Below, piece after piece: positions 10,896 through 22,278 of a DNA stretch of 64,000 bases. Origin of the DNA: Selaginella moellendorffii (lineage: Eukaryota > Streptophyta > Lycopodiopsida > Selaginellales > Selaginellaceae). The stretch covers positions 6,145,525 through 6,209,524 of the forward strand of contig NW_003314261.1 of the NCBI RefSeq assembly GCF_000143415.4, in the 5' to 3' direction. The position numbers and the translations under genes are program-made. The notes under the pieces were generated by a model. That model had not been told where the DNA came from and searched no databases. It saw only the letters and a program-made list of their open reading frames with translations. The stretch's first letter is position 1, and each line of letters opens with the position of its first letter.

Positions 10896-12121
10896 GTGAT
10901 AGAACCAAAAACTAGAAAAAGTTAGGGTTAGGGTTCGACAGAGGATTCAGTTAGGGCTTCACTAACTGGTCACTGATTCAAACGGGACACCTTAACATAT
11001 TTTACAGACCTATCTTGTGACTGAGATTTGGATTTTTTAAAATTTTCTGACCATGATCAAGAAAAGCCCAAAATTTGAACTTGCTTGTTATTTCTCATAA
11101 CCTTTACATTTTAGCAATTGATTTTTTTTCACAAATCTTAGAAAACAAGAGTCCACTACATAGGAGGAGGATTACATTACAAGTAACTTTCTAGTTGATC
11201 ATCTAGTAGTTCTTCCGGATCTTGCATTGGCTCCTAGTCTTGACTTCAATGAGGAGGCTCATCTTCACCATGGCATTAGGAAATTATTGGAGTTTTGTTC
11301 AAGGCTTGTGTTTGAGAGTGTTCCATATAGTGTTGGATCGAGAGCTCAAGAACTATCCACCTGTTGCAAAACTGGAATAGAAGCTTTAGAGCATGTCTAA
11401 ATTTAGGAGACAAATGCTGCTGAGAAGGAGCTTGAGATGCTCTCCTCTCTAGTTTCTATATAATTTTCTCAGTGATCTTTGCTTCCCTTGCCTTGCCAGA
11501 TATGGTGGCCAATTTCAATCCCTCCTCTCTTTCTAGCAATTACCAAAATGGTGGAATGAATTTCCAGCTTATAGATTATCACAAGCACAATCAAAATGTG
11601 CCATGGATTCTCAACCAGGCTGATCACCCGGGCGCTCATGATTGATGAGGTTGAGCATGAGCCTTGGAGATCTGCAGGTGAGGATGACAAGCTAGGCAAT
11701 CTGGACATGGAGCAGCAGCTGTCGATCAACTACAACTTCATGCAAATGCAATTGATCTTTGGAGTAAAGGGCAAAAGTGATGACCTAACCAAGATGTCGC
11801 TTCTGGGTAACTGCTAGAGCATGGAAGATCTATCCCCCTGGAACCATTCGGCTGCTTTTTCTGAGGATCACCACAAGCAAGGAAACGGTTTTTACTCCCA
11901 TATGATCACAGTGATACATTCGTAAGCCGATCCAAATAAGAATTGAGAGCCACATTGAGCATGGTGGAGCCATGGTACTGGAAATTAATAAGAATATAAC
12001 AATCTTTCCACCTAAGCTAGAGAATCCTGTGAGGGATGCTTTAATCAAAAGCTGGATTCGACAAGTTTTCTCAGGCAAATAGGGACTGTGCAATTGGACT
12101 ATGATTCATGGTGTTCCAATT
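10896..12121. other. Intergenic with telomere-like motif and coding remnant
   Basis: A short TTAGGG-type run (GTTAGGGTTAGGGTT) lies at 10921-10935. From 11194 to 11397 the plus strand has a long open frame (VDHLVVLPDLALAPSLDF then EAHLHHGIRKLLEF), followed at 11596-11817 by another (IDEVEHEPWRSAGEDD). Neither is recognised and no splice logic joins them. They may be remnants of one decayed gene. Confidence 0.3.
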
Positions 12122-14509
12122 CTACCAGTAATCACCGCAAGAACACGCGCCACCCTCAAAGTGATGAAACCTCACCGTGTCTCTCACCACGATTCTTCTC
12201 CCCGCAACCTTGGAGATGAACTTGGTAGCCGTGTGACAATCCTGGCACACCCTCAAGTTCTTCACCACATTGATTGTCGACAAAGGTGGCGACGCGATCA
12301 ACCCAAGCGCGATCGCCAGCTTCTCGCTGTGGTAGCACAGCATCTCCTCTTTCTCCTCTTCTTCCACGTCGTGGAGGATGGATTTCCGGTCGGGCTGGTA
12401 CCCGGCCTCCCGGATCGCCACCCCAATCCTCCGGAGCTCCGCGTAGATCTCCTCTCGTCTCGGGTGGTCCGTGTCGCCCACCGTGAATTCGTGCACTGTG
12501 TCGTGGATCTGGATGGAGCTCCGCCCGGGGAGCCGCTTGATCCCGCGCTCCTCCATCGCCCTCTTGATCCTGGCAGCCCTGGATCGCATCCCCGCTGCCT
12601 CGTAGAGATTGAGCAGCTGGACGAAAGCTCCTGCGTTCCCGGGCTCCAGCTCCAGGATCTTCTCCGCCGCCGCCTCGCCGCGAGCCACGTCGCGGTGGAT
12701 CCGGCAAGCGCCGAGGAGGATCGTCCACGCCACGCAGTCGGCTTGGAAGGGCATCGATCGGACGAGGTCGTCGGCGAGCTCTATCTGGCCGCCGCGGCCG
12801 AGGAGATCGACCATGCACACGAAGTGGTCCACGAATGGCGCGACGCCATAGTCGGGGATCATCGAGAGGAAGTAGCGCCGCGCGTCGTGGAGGCGGCCGG
12901 CGTGGATACAAGCTGACAGCACGGCCAGGAGCGCGATCGCGTCCGAGGCACAGCTCCCCTCGAGCTCCAGCGATGGGAAGAGATTGATCACGGCTATGGC
13001 GTCGCCCGAGTGAGCGTATGCTCCAAACATCGCTGTCCAGAGCACCACGTCCTTACGATTGATCCGATCGAAGAGCTCTCGGGCCTGGATCGATCGCCCA
13101 CACTTGCCATACATGTTGATCAGCGCGGTGGCAACGAGGAGCTCATCTTCCAGCCCCGCCGCCACCGCCTCGGCGTGGAGGAGCCGCCCCTCGCGCAGCG
13201 CCGCGCCGCTCGAGCACGAGTCCAGCGCCGCCGAGAAGCACAGCCGATCGGGGCGCGCGCCATCGAGATCCATCTCCGCAAAGAGGGCGATGGATCTCTT
13301 CCACAGTCCGTTGTGCGCGAGCGCGTTAATCATCGTGGTCCACGACACGGGGCTTCGATCGGGCATGGCGGTGAAGACCTCCCTGGCGCGATCGATCTGG
13401 CCGGACTGGGAGAAGGCCGCGAGCAGCGTCGTCCAGGATACCACGTTGTGCGCTGGCATTCGCGAGAAGATCCGCGAGGCCTGTCCGGGCGAGCTCCAGG
13501 ACGCCTGGATCATCAGGTTGTGGGTCGCGATGTCTCGCTCGGGGATCTGATCGAGCAGAGCTATCGCGAGCGCGCGATTCTCCGATTGGACCGCGCCCTG
13601 GATCAGCGAGTTCCACGCCACGATGCCGTGATGGGGCATTCGATCCAGCACCGCGCGGCCCCGCGCAACATCCCCATCCGCGGCAAATGCTGTCAAGAGA
13701 ACCGTCCACGCGATGTAGTCACGCTCGGGCATCGCACTGAAGAGTGCAATCACGCAAGTGAAATTTTTGATCTTGGCGTAAGCTACCATGATTGAAGTCC
13801 AGGCCACCACATTCCTCTCCGGCATTCGATCGAACAAGCTCTTCGCCCGACCAAACTGCCCACACTGGGCAAATGCTTGGATCATCGCGTTCCAGCTTAG
13901 AACATCGTTTTGTGGAACGCGATCAAACATCGCCTTGGCTTCATCGATCCGGCCGATCTGTGCGTGCGCAACGAGCATTGTGTGGCAGCTGATCGAGTCC
14001 GGCTCCTCGATCGCCACGAAGATCTCGCTCGCCTTGTCGATCCGGCTCTCCTGGATGTAGCCGTGCATCACGAGATTGCAAGAGACCACGTCCTGCTGTG
14101 GCAATCGATCAAACATCTCCCTGGCCTCGAGCAGCTGCCCAGTCCGGGCATACGCCGCGATCATCGAGTTCCACGACACGAGATTCCTCCGCGGCGCAGC
14201 ATTGAAGATCTCCCTCGCCTCTGGTGTTCTTCCGCCGTGGACGAGCGCTGCGATCATGATATTGCCGGTGTAGAGATTGGGATGCTTGATCCTCCGGAAG
14301 GCCGATCGCGCGTCCTCCACACTGCCACATTTGCCATACATCTGGACGAGCAAATTGCCAAGGAACGTGCCAGTGTCGAGACCGGTGTCGATCAGCTGCG
14401 CGTGCAATCGCCTGCCCTCCTCCAGCGCCCGGGCGATCCCACATTGCCGGAGCCGCGGGGCGAATTCGTGGAGCGCAATCGCGTCGCCGGGGCATTTGCT
14501 CATACGCAT
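12122..14509 (-). CDS. PLS-class PPR protein with DYW domain
   Basis: Single-exon, 795 residues. Arrays of 31-36 residue PPR motifs run from about residue 40 to 610; examples are LLVQMYGKCGSVEDA, NLVSWNSMIAAYA, DVVSWNAMI-type helices and ALINMYGKCG. E and E+ motifs follow (GRSSIQIHDTVHEF). The C-terminus is a complete DYW cytidine-deaminase-like domain: zinc motif HSEKLA, CQDCHTATK, and the end GACSCGDYW. Such proteins enter plastids or mitochondria, bind one or a few RNA sites and edit C to U. No organelle peptide is obvious in the first residues, so the true start might be disputed; ATG at 14509 is chosen because the frame is closed soon upstream. Base composition is GC-rich, unlike the retroelement to its left. 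It is divergent from the TruB gene. Confidence 0.93.
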   Translation of the reverse strand: MRMSKCPGDAIALHEFAPRLRQCGIARALEEGRRLHAQLIDTGLDTGTFLGNLLVQMYGKCGSVEDARSAFRRIKHPNLYTGNIMIAALVHGGRTPEAREIFNAAPRRNLVSWNSMIAAYARTGQLLEAREMFDRLPQQDVVSCNLVMHGYIQESRIDKASEIFVAIEEPDSISCHTMLVAHAQIGRIDEAKAMFDRVPQNDVLSWNAMIQAFAQCGQFGRAKSLFDRMPERNVVAWTSIMVAYAKIKNFTCVIALFSAMPERDYIAWTVLLTAFAADGDVARGRAVLDRMPHHGIVAWNSLIQGAVQSENRALAIALLDQIPERDIATHNLMIQASWSSPGQASRIFSRMPAHNVVSWTTLLAAFSQSGQIDRAREVFTAMPDRSPVSWTTMINALAHNGLWKRSIALFAEMDLDGARPDRLCFSAALDSCSSGAALREGRLLHAEAVAAGLEDELLVATALINMYGKCGRSIQARELFDRINRKDVVLWTAMFGAYAHSGDAIAVINLFPSLELEGSCASDAIALLAVLSACIHAGRLHDARRYFLSMIPDYGVAPFVDHFVCMVDLLGRGGQIELADDLVRSMPFQADCVAWTILLGACRIHRDVARGEAAAEKILELEPGNAGAFVQLLNLYEAAGMRSRAARIKRAMEERGIKRLPGRSSIQIHDTVHEFTVGDTDHPRREEIYAELRRIGVAIREAGYQPDRKSILHDVEEEEKEEMLCYHSEKLAIALGLIASPPLSTINVVKNLRVCQDCHTATKFISKVAGRRIVVRDTVRFHHFEGGACSCGDYW

Positions 14510-14555
14510 CCATAAACCCCAAACTTAGGGTTCTTGGAAGGCGGTGAGAGCTGCC
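14510..14555. promoter_or_regulatory. Shared 46-bp gap between two divergent genes
   Basis: Only 46 bp separate the start codons of the PPR gene (-) and the TruB gene (+). Transcription starts and 5' UTRs must overlap, or lie inside the opposite coding sequence. It contains an AAACTTAGGGTT stretch resembling a telo-box (AAACCCTA in reverse). Confidence 0.5.
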
Positions 14556-16753
14556 ATGGCGACGAGCGCGCCATCGTCGGCGAGGCTCACCGTCTCGTCG
14601 TGCACATTCTTCGATCGATCGGCCAGGAGCTCCGCAATGCGGGTAAGAGCTTCGATCGCAGCAGCAACGCCTTATTCTTCAAGAGCAGTGCATGAGGGCG
14701 GTAGAAATCCTTTGGCGCTGTTCGAGAACATCATGCGAGAGGTGAGGCCATTGCCGACGATCTTGGAGGAAATGTGGAAGATGCTAGCTCCAGAAAAGCA
14801 GCTCCTTCGATGGAGAAGGAATGCGGGGGTTTTCAGCGACTTGCCAGGGTCCAGGAAGGGATTTCTAGGCGCAGGGATTATAGATGGATCAGGGAGAAGA
14901 ATTCCCGGTGGTGGTTTGTTGCTGAGAGGAACCAGACGTATCAATCGTCCCTTCGACTATCTCCGCGTTCCAAACATGACTTTTCCCAAGCGAGAAAGGA
15001 AGAGGAGGTATTTCTCCAAGAAGCTCGAAGAGAAGGAGTCGGACAAAGGGTGGCATCCCGAGCTATGCACGTATGAGAGTGAGTTTGCCAAGCAGCATGC
15101 GCTCTACTTCTACAACCTCTTGGCATTTCCGTGGGAGAAGGGAGCGTTTGAGCGCTTCGTGGATAAGTTGGAGAGGAAGTATTTCCCAGAGGATCACATC
15201 GATGCTTTGGTTCCACCGCTCGACAAGGAGCCCAAAGCGAAAGCTGGGAAATCCAACAAGGACAAGAAACTTTCCGCATGGCCATCTTCTGCTCAAAGCT
15301 CGTCTTTCGAAGCTTATGCGGCTGATGCGTCTGTTGAGAACGTCGAAGACACTTCTCCAACTCGTCCAGCTTCCGGTTCCATTGAGATTTCTCCAGATGA
15401 TTGGGAGCCCGAGGCGAGTTCTCCTGACACTTACGCCGAGGCTGTTTCTGATGAGAAGCCAAAGAGGAAAGCAGCCGATACTTTAACTCCAAGGCCACCT
15501 GTGATAACTCGAACCGTGAATTTGCCGGAAGAATGGGACGGGCCTCTTGGAACTGTAGTGTTGATAGACAAGCCTCATGGTATGCGCTTTTCTACCTGGA
15601 TCAATCACTCATGCCGTGTTTCTTTGTGTTTTTCAGGCTGGACATCATTTTCCGTGTGTGCCAAGCTCCGTAAGCTTCTCAAAATTAAAAAGGTCCACGA
15701 AGTCAATCTTTTTTTTCTTCCGTGTAACACTTCGTTTTTTACAGGTTGGTCATGCTGGGACACTTGATCCTATGGCGACTGGCCTTCTTATAGTTTGCGT
15801 TGGGAAAGCAACTAAATTCACAGATAGGTGAGCATTTCTTCGTGTTTTCAAAGCTCTTCTTACTAGCCAATTGTTTTCTCAGCTACCAGGCGATGAAAAA
15901 GTTTTATTCCGGAACGCTGCGTCTTGGAGAGGCCACACCGTCTTATGATGGAGACACATTGGTCATTTTTCATTTTTCTCTTGCGTTTTCTTCTCGTTGT
16001 ACTTAGCTCGGTCCGGCAGGTTTCTGAGAGGATGCCATGGGAGCACGTTACTGACGAGGACATGCAAATAGTTAAAGAAGAGTTCGTGGGCACAATAAGG
16101 CAAGTCCCACCTCTATATTCCGCTCTTAAGGTAAACGGACGCACCCACCACTCCATTTATCTAAAGCATACCGCTTTGTATATTCAGGTTGAGGGAGAAA
16201 GGCTCTACGAGAAAGCACGTCGAGGAGAGACATTTCAAATTCCTCCCAGAATAATCAGCATTGAAGAGCTACAAGTCGAACGCGATTCTATTGACAGGTA
16301 GGCTTGGCTGATGATTGAGCAGTGTAAATCCGTGTTGCAGGCAAAATTTCCATTTCAAAGTCGCCTGCTCCAAAGGAACGTATGTCCGCAGTTTATGTTA
16401 TGATCTTGGCCGTGCTCTCAACACGTAAGTTTCTACTTCATGTCACAAGGTTCACGTGTTGAGATTTCTCTTGCTGCAGTTGTGCACATCTCGTCGCGTT
16501 GCGCCGGGACAAGATTGGTAATGGCTGTTTTTTCGCTTCCTTGGCTCTTGAAATAGAAATGTTCTTTCTCGCAGGGGAATTCTCAGTTGACGACGCCTGG
16601 ACATTTTCCGAGCTGGGGAGTAACTTTGCAGACGATTTTTTGGGAAGAGCGTGCTCAAAGACTCCCCCCATCACTGTGACGAACATGTCGCTTGAGGACG
16701 CTTGGGAGTTCCCGGAGCTCCAAGAAAGCCGAGGCGACGATGACGACTTCTAG
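14556..16753 (+). CDS. TruB-family tRNA pseudouridine-55 synthase, organellar type
   Basis: Isomerises uridine 55 to pseudouridine in the T-loop of tRNA. Nine exons: 14556-15579, 15637-15692, 15745-15827, 15883-15961, 16020-16130, 16188-16297, 16341-16424, 16480-16517, 16575-16753; 587 residues. The first ~335 residues are a plant-type extension: Ser/Arg-rich start (likely transit peptide), a basic block ([14 protein letters not shown]) and an acidic Ser/Pro linker. The catalytic domain follows: IDKPHGWTSF, then [12 protein letters not shown] with the nucleophile Asp at about 368, [34 protein letters not shown] and [15 protein letters not shown]. The C-terminus is acidic (RGDDDDF). ATG 14556 is the first in frame. 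Introns are 44-58 bp and all phases close. Sited next to a PPR editor, but no functional link is shown. Confidence 0.92.
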
Positions 16754-17125
16754 GTTCGTTTTTGAGCTGGTTTGGCTGTAACAATGTCGTGCAGTAAAAC
16801 AAACCCACACATTTCACTGGACTGACCGTCACTGTACTGTTTAGTTTTGGCGTCCCGTGTCGCCACGCGTGAGACGGGGTGAATATTCTCGGCTCGGATA
16901 GGACTATCCTACTCCTTGAGCTTTACTTTTACGACAACGCGCATCTATCGGAGTCACAGAGCGAAGCCGGCGGCCTGTTCCTTTTCTCAAATTGTTAGTA
17001 AGTTGGTATCTCGCGTGCACCATGTGCAAGTTTTTGTGCTCCAAATCGGTACCTTTGCGCTTGCTGAGAGCCGAGATCTGAACTCTTCCTCTTGGTTTTT
17101 TTTTGTGCAGAATGAGAAGGGGAAG
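16754..17125 (+). other. Intergenic / PLC 5' leader
   Basis: Contains the TruB 3' end and the PLC 5' leader. A likely 5' UTR intron runs from a GTAAGTTGG donor near 16994 to TTTTTTGTGCAG at 17110, 15 bp before the PLC start codon. No other gene is seen. Confidence 0.4.
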
Positions 17126-19335
17126 ATGAATGCCACCGAGAAGCCGGAGAAGCACAAATACAAGCTATGCGGATGCATCGGTAGGAGCTTCAGGATGACA
17201 TCCCTGTCAGCCCCAAAGGATGTCGAGGATATTTTTGTCAAGTACGCGCAGAATGGCATCATTGGGGCTGCGCAGTTGCAACAGTTCTTGGTAGAAGTCC
17301 AGGGCGAGAAAGACGCGACTCTCAAACAAGCCGAGGAAATTATAGCTGCCCAGCATCGTGAAAGTCATGTCATCCATGTCTTGCATCGGCAAGGCTTCAA
17401 CCTCAACACGTTTCTACAATATCTTCTCAATCCTCAACTCAATCCTCCGATCAACCTCAGCGTAAGTGTCCATGATGTTACCTCTGATGTTACCAAGTCT
17501 TCCTGCTTTGCAGGTCCACCATGACATGACCAAGCCAATGTCACATTACTACATTTCTACTGGACACAATTCTTACCTGACTGGGAACCAGCTGAGCAGT
17601 GCCTGTAGCGAGGTGCCAATTATCAAGGCACTTCAGAAAGGAGTACGTGTCGTTGAGTTGGATCTTTGGCCGAATGAAGATGCGGAGGACAAGGTCAATG
17701 TTCTTCATGGGCGGTACGTTCTTCGTTCTTTGTTCGTGGTTGTCATTGTTTGTTTCTTGCTTTCTGTTTGCCGAGCTAAACTTTGGGATGAAAACAGGAC
17801 ACTTACGACACCAGTGGATTTCGAGAAATGCATAGTCGCAATTAAAGAGCACGCGTTTGAAGCATCAGAATTCCCCTTGGTTATAACTTTGGAAGATCAT
17901 TTAACTCCTGCACTCCAAGCCAAAGCTGCAGAGGTAAGATCCTAGAACATACATTTTGTGCTGGCCGTAAACTGATTGCCTTCAGATAATCACGCGAAAC
18001 TTAGGAGACCTGCTTTATCTTCCCGATGCACAGACGACTTGCATTGAATTTCCATCGCCTGCGTCGCTCAAAAAGCGCATTTTAATTTCCACCAAACCTC
18101 CAAAAGAGTATCTGGCAGCGGTAGAGCCACCAAAAGATGTTATTCATCCGAAGGACGGGGCCTGGGGAGAGGACATCCCAGATTACAATGAACAAGTCGA
18201 GCAAGGTGCTGAAAAGGTTAGTTTTTTATCTAGTAAAGTTCAAGTTCCATAAGCAAAAGCTTGAAGCAGGCTTCTCCACCCGCGGCACCCGATGCAGATA
18301 CAAACGATTCAGACGACGATGACTCTATAGGCAAGAAAACGGCCCCCGAGTACAAACGGATCATCACAATCCGTGCCGGAAAGCCAAAAGGAGTACCAAT
18401 GAAAGAAGCTATGGCGGCAAAGGAAGACATAGTGAAACGCTTTAGCGTGAGCGAGCCTCAACTGGAGAAGATTTGCAAGAACCACCCCCTTACTGTGATC
18501 AAGTAAGCGTTTTATCGTTCAAGACTAGATCTTATTTTCCGAATGTGGTGTGCAGCTTTACCAGCCGGAACTTCTTACGAGTGTATCCGTATGGCCTTCG
18601 TTTTAACTCTTCAAACTATAATCCTTTCGTCGCGTGGTCGCACGGAGCTCAAATGGTGGCATTCAACATGCAGGTAGGCTCCTAGTCCTTCTTAAGGTGT
18701 TCTTCTTTAATTCCTTTCGTTTTTTATGGCCAGGGGTATGGTAGACCTCTGTGGATCGTGCATGGATTCTTTAAAGCAAATGGTCGCTGTGGATACGTGA
18801 AAAAGCCAGATATGTTTCTTCCAAATGAATCAGGAGGCCCGGTTTACGATCCTGCCAAAGCGGCAAGCGTCAGAACGAGGCTCAAGATCAAGATCTTCAT
18901 GGGGCTTGGCTGGCTTGAAAAATTCGGCAAGAGACACTTCGACAACTTCTCCCCTCCGGATTTCTATGCAAGAGTAAGTCCCCCGTGCGAGAATCAAAGC
19001 TTTCAGCGACCATTTGTTTGTTTTCTCAGGTTGGAATCGCTGGCGTCCCTGCAGACCAGAAGATGCGACGAACCAAAGCGATCGAAGACGACTGGCATCC
19101 AAAGTGGGACGACGAATTCGAGTTCAAGCTCACATTCCCGGAGCTGGCTGTGCTACGTCTCGAAGTCCACGAGTATGACATGTCCGACAAGGACGATTTC
19201 GGGGGCCAGCTTTGTCTCCCGGTTTCGGAGCTCAAGACCGGCCTGAGGCACGTCACCCTGTGCGACAAGCGGGGCGACGAGCTCTCTGGAGTGAAGCTGC
19301 TGCTACAAATCACACGGAACGATTCTCCAGTGTGA
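17126..19335 (+). CDS. Phosphoinositide-specific phospholipase C (plant PI-PLC)
   Basis: Cleaves phosphatidylinositol phosphates to diacylglycerol and inositol phosphates at the plasma membrane in a Ca2+-dependent manner. Eight exons: 17126-17461, 17514-17713, 17798-17933, 17986-18216, 18270-18502, 18556-18673, 18734-18973, 19030-19335; 599 residues, typical for plants. Order: EF-hand-like N-terminus (1-110), X domain (113-270) with catalytic His at about 130 ([12 protein letters not shown]) and 177 (VLHGRTLTTP), acidic linker (SDDDDS), Y domain ([23 protein letters not shown]), and a C-terminal C2 domain ([26 protein letters not shown]). No PH domain, as expected in plants. Start ATG 17126 is chosen because an earlier ATG at 17112 opens a six-codon uORF ending at the same place, which might dampen translation. 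Confidence 0.94.
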
Positions 19336-19763
19336 GAATGAGAAGAGAATCGTGAGAAGGTCACTGGAGTGATGAGAAGGCAAGCATGGAGAAGAGAAAC
19401 AAGAAAAGTGTGAATAAAACCTGGGTTTTGGTTGGTTTTTACAAAAATCTATGGAGAGAATGATCTAAGTGACAAGAATTCTACATAGCATTTATTAGAT
19501 AATCAGAGAAATGACAGGCTAATCTTTTGTATTTTGTTTGTCAATCATAAGGTTTAATAATTGATTAGTATACACTATTTAAGCTGATTAATACCATTAT
19601 TCATTCATTCAACCATGTTTCTAATAATAGTGATAATATCTTTCTCCATTTTTCATTTTGCAAATGCTCAGGTAAACTAGTGACTATTGTTTACAAATGC
19701 TAATGCAAAAATTTACAACTTTAGTGTACCTATACAATAAACATACAAACAGGCTGTGAACCA
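19336..19763. other. AT-rich intergenic
   Basis: PLC 3' UTR and AT-rich spacer. A CAG/G acceptor-like site just before the PLAT frame (about 19752) suggests a lost or unseen upstream exon for it. Nothing else is recognised. Confidence 0.4.
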
Positions 19764-20093
19764 ATGGCTGGGACTGATGCCAATGTAAATATTGCTATCA
19801 CAACGTTTTCAGGCTTGACTCTACATTTTTACAACGTTGATGACCCGCATGTAGATAATTTTGAGAGGTGCAAGCTAGATTTATTTACTGTGCTTGGAGT
19901 ATGTATACCAAAGGAGGATGCAATATGTAGGCTTTACATTGCCCATGATAATACCGGAAAACACCCAGAGTGGTATGTAGAATGGGTTGAGTTTGCTTCG
20001 ATAAATGGTGGCTTTGGTAAAATCCATTTCAAAGTTAATTCGTGGTTGAAATATGAAAATACAGCTGCAGTTGTTGAACGATGTAACTTTTGA
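19764..20093 (+). CDS. PLAT/LH2-domain small protein, possibly partial
   Basis: 109 residues resembling the plant PLAT-plain protein domain: AGTDANVNIAIT, then DNFERCKLDLFTV, CRLYIAHDNTG, EWYVEWVEF and a closing NSWL. In stress-related PLAT proteins this beta-sandwich follows a signal peptide and a first exon ending in a TG-[AG]GTD turn. Neither is found here, so this is either the last exon of a gene whose start has decayed or a fragment. Local sequence is AT-rich compared with the PLC and IspE genes on each side. Function in stress response is known for relatives only. Confidence 0.55.
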   Translation: MAGTDANVNIAITTFSGLTLHFYNVDDPHVDNFERCKLDLFTVLGVCIPKEDAICRLYIAHDNTGKHPEWYVEWVEFASINGGFGKIHFKVNSWLKYENTAAVVERCNF

Positions 20094-20307
20094 TCACACA
20101 ACTAAGGTTAAAATAAAGTTAATAAAGCTTAGCGTTCACGTTAACAACCAATCGCAAGGGAATCTTTGGTCAATTGGGTGCTGCTGCTGCTTCGAGGGAA
20201 GACGAAGAATGGGGAGGTATCTTTTTTCTCCTTCGTCTTATTTGTTCCTCATCGTGCCCATCGCGGCTCCTAGATAAAAATCGAGCTGGAAATTGGACAG
20301 ACAATCC

Positions 20308-22075
20308 ATGGCGAGTCCATCGCTCCATTTCGCCGATCCAGCGAGCAATTTGATGGGCAGTTTTGCTTCGTTTCGAGGACCTAAATGCAGGAGAAAAAGC
20401 TGCTTGAGAGCTATGGCGTCGTCGAGCTCCAAAAAACTCGAGGTAAAGTTCTTGAGATAGAGATAGAGTTCTCTGAGATGTAGAGTTTTGGGAGTTTTAG
20501 ATTGTCTATGATCCGGTCGGGAGGTATGAAGAGCTCACCAGGGAGCTGCAAAGCTCGGGTGGTTTTGCTCGAAATCTTACATTGTTTTCGCCATCCAAGG
20601 TATGTATAGTTTTCCCAAAGTTTTCTTCCTGGATAGAGCTAAAGAACTTTATAACCAGATCAATGTTTTCTTGAGAATCACGAGCAAGAGACCTGATGGC
20701 TACCACGATTTAGCATCGCTCTTTCATGTAAGCTTCTGGTCTTTTTTTTTTCTTGTTCTAGTTTCTCAAGAAACTCTTCACTCAGGTGATTAGCCTGGGA
20801 GATACTTTAAAGTTTTCAGTCTCTCCTTCTAAAAAGAAAGACTCGCTTACAACAAATGTGTTTGGAATCCCACTCGACGACTCAAACTTGGTAAAACTAT
20901 CCCTTCATTTGTTTCCAAGGATTTACTAAACGTTTTGTGTGATTCTCATGCAAGGTGATCAAAGCTCTAAATCTTTATAGAAAGAAAACTGGGAGTGACA
21001 CATACTTCTGGGTAAGCTCTCAATAACTTTCCTCGATCAAAGCATTTAGTTTTTCTTCTTAAGGTTCACTTGGACAAAAGAGTTCCAAGCGGTGCTGGCC
21101 TTGGAGGTGGCAGTGGTAATGCCGCCACTGCTCTCTGGGCCGCAAACCAGATAAATGGAAACCTTGCTAGCGAAGCGGATCTACAAGAATGGTCTGCAGA
21201 GATCGGCTCTGATATTCCTTTCTTTTTCTCGCATGGAGCAGCCTTTTGCACTGGCCGTGGAGAGGTAAAATCACAAGTTTTATAGAAGTTTGATGAGATT
21301 TTTGCTGAAAAGTTTTAGCGTTTTCTCTTAGATTGTTAGAGACATTCCAGCTCCGTTGCCTTTGGACACTCCACTCGTGCTCATCAAGCCCAAGGAAGCG
21401 TGTCCTACTGCGGAAGTCTACAAGGTGCGATCAAGGATTTCTCTCATGAGATGGTGTTTACGAACTTTTTCGCTTTGCCAGCACTTTCGAATTGCCGACG
21501 CGAGCTCTGAGGATCCGGAGGAGCTACTGAGAAAGATCATTGAGAATGGAGTCTCGCAAGACGTTTGCATCAACGACCTTGGTATGGAAAATTCGGAAGC
21601 TAGCTAAGCTCGCTCACATCTTTTGTTTCTCTTTGAGTAGAAGCTCCAGCATTTCAAGTGCTACCATCTCTGAAGGCTCTCAAGCAGAGGATAATGGCAG
21701 CCAGCAGGGGCAAATACAAGTCCTTGTTCATGTCAGGAAGGTAAGGAAAAAAATCATATTTTTCTTGGCTTTCAATGAACAACACACTTTGTTTTTTCAG
21801 TGGTAGCACTCTGGTTGGCGTGGGAGACCCCGAGCCGCCACAATTTATATACGATGATGAGCAACATAGTGATACGTTTGTTTCAGGCAAGTGTGTTGAG
21901 TTCTCTCGGTGTGGATCATCACTTTTGCTTTGATCTTTGATCCACAGAAGCATATTTTGTGACAAGGAGAGATAACGAATGGTACCAGCAGCCACTCTCG
22001 CAACCCGAGGCAGTCACAGACAAGCATGACATCAATGAAGTTTACAATCAGCTCTTCACAGGATCTGATAAGTGA
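20308..22075 (+). CDS. ispE: 4-diphosphocytidyl-2-C-methyl-D-erythritol kinase
   Basis: GHMP kinase of the plastid MEP pathway; phosphorylates CDP-methylerythritol at the 2-hydroxyl with ATP. Eleven exons: 20308-20442, 20501-20599, 20659-20727, 20786-20890, 20955-21011, 21064-21264, 21332-21424, 21482-21581, 21641-21740, 21801-21886, 21948-22075; 390 residues. The first ~45 residues are Ser/Arg-rich, fitting a plastid transit peptide. Motifs: SPSKINVFLRITSKRPDGYHDL (substrate side), PSGAGLGGGSGNAA at about 163-176 (ATP loop), and SGSGSTLVGVG-type motif 3. The last intron starts GC rather than GT (21887), a GC-AG intron, and is required to keep EAYFVTRRDNEWYQQPLS in frame. The upstream gene is PLC on the same strand; spacing gives no operon meaning in a plant. 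Confidence 0.93.
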
Positions 22076-22278
22076 GGATCGAATTGATCCATTCCATCGT
22101 CGAAAGAAATCTATCATAGTATATCACTCAAGAGTGGACTCGTTAGAAATCACGCTACATTGGAAACGCTCAGATCAGCATAAGCTAGGAGCGAGCAAAA
22201 GAACTGATGGAAAGAGAGTTATAAACTAGGAAGAAAGAGATATCCCCTGTTTGAATAGATGCTATTAGGGTTTGCGAG

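Noticed and set aside
10921..10935. TTAGGG run as a telomere or chromosome end
   Set aside because: Just over two units and followed by ordinary genes; the same holds for the TTTAGGG run at 48954.
12156..14528. Several long open frames on both strands over the PPR gene
   Set aside because: They are by-products of GC-rich coding sequence. Only the 795-residue frame has protein motifs.
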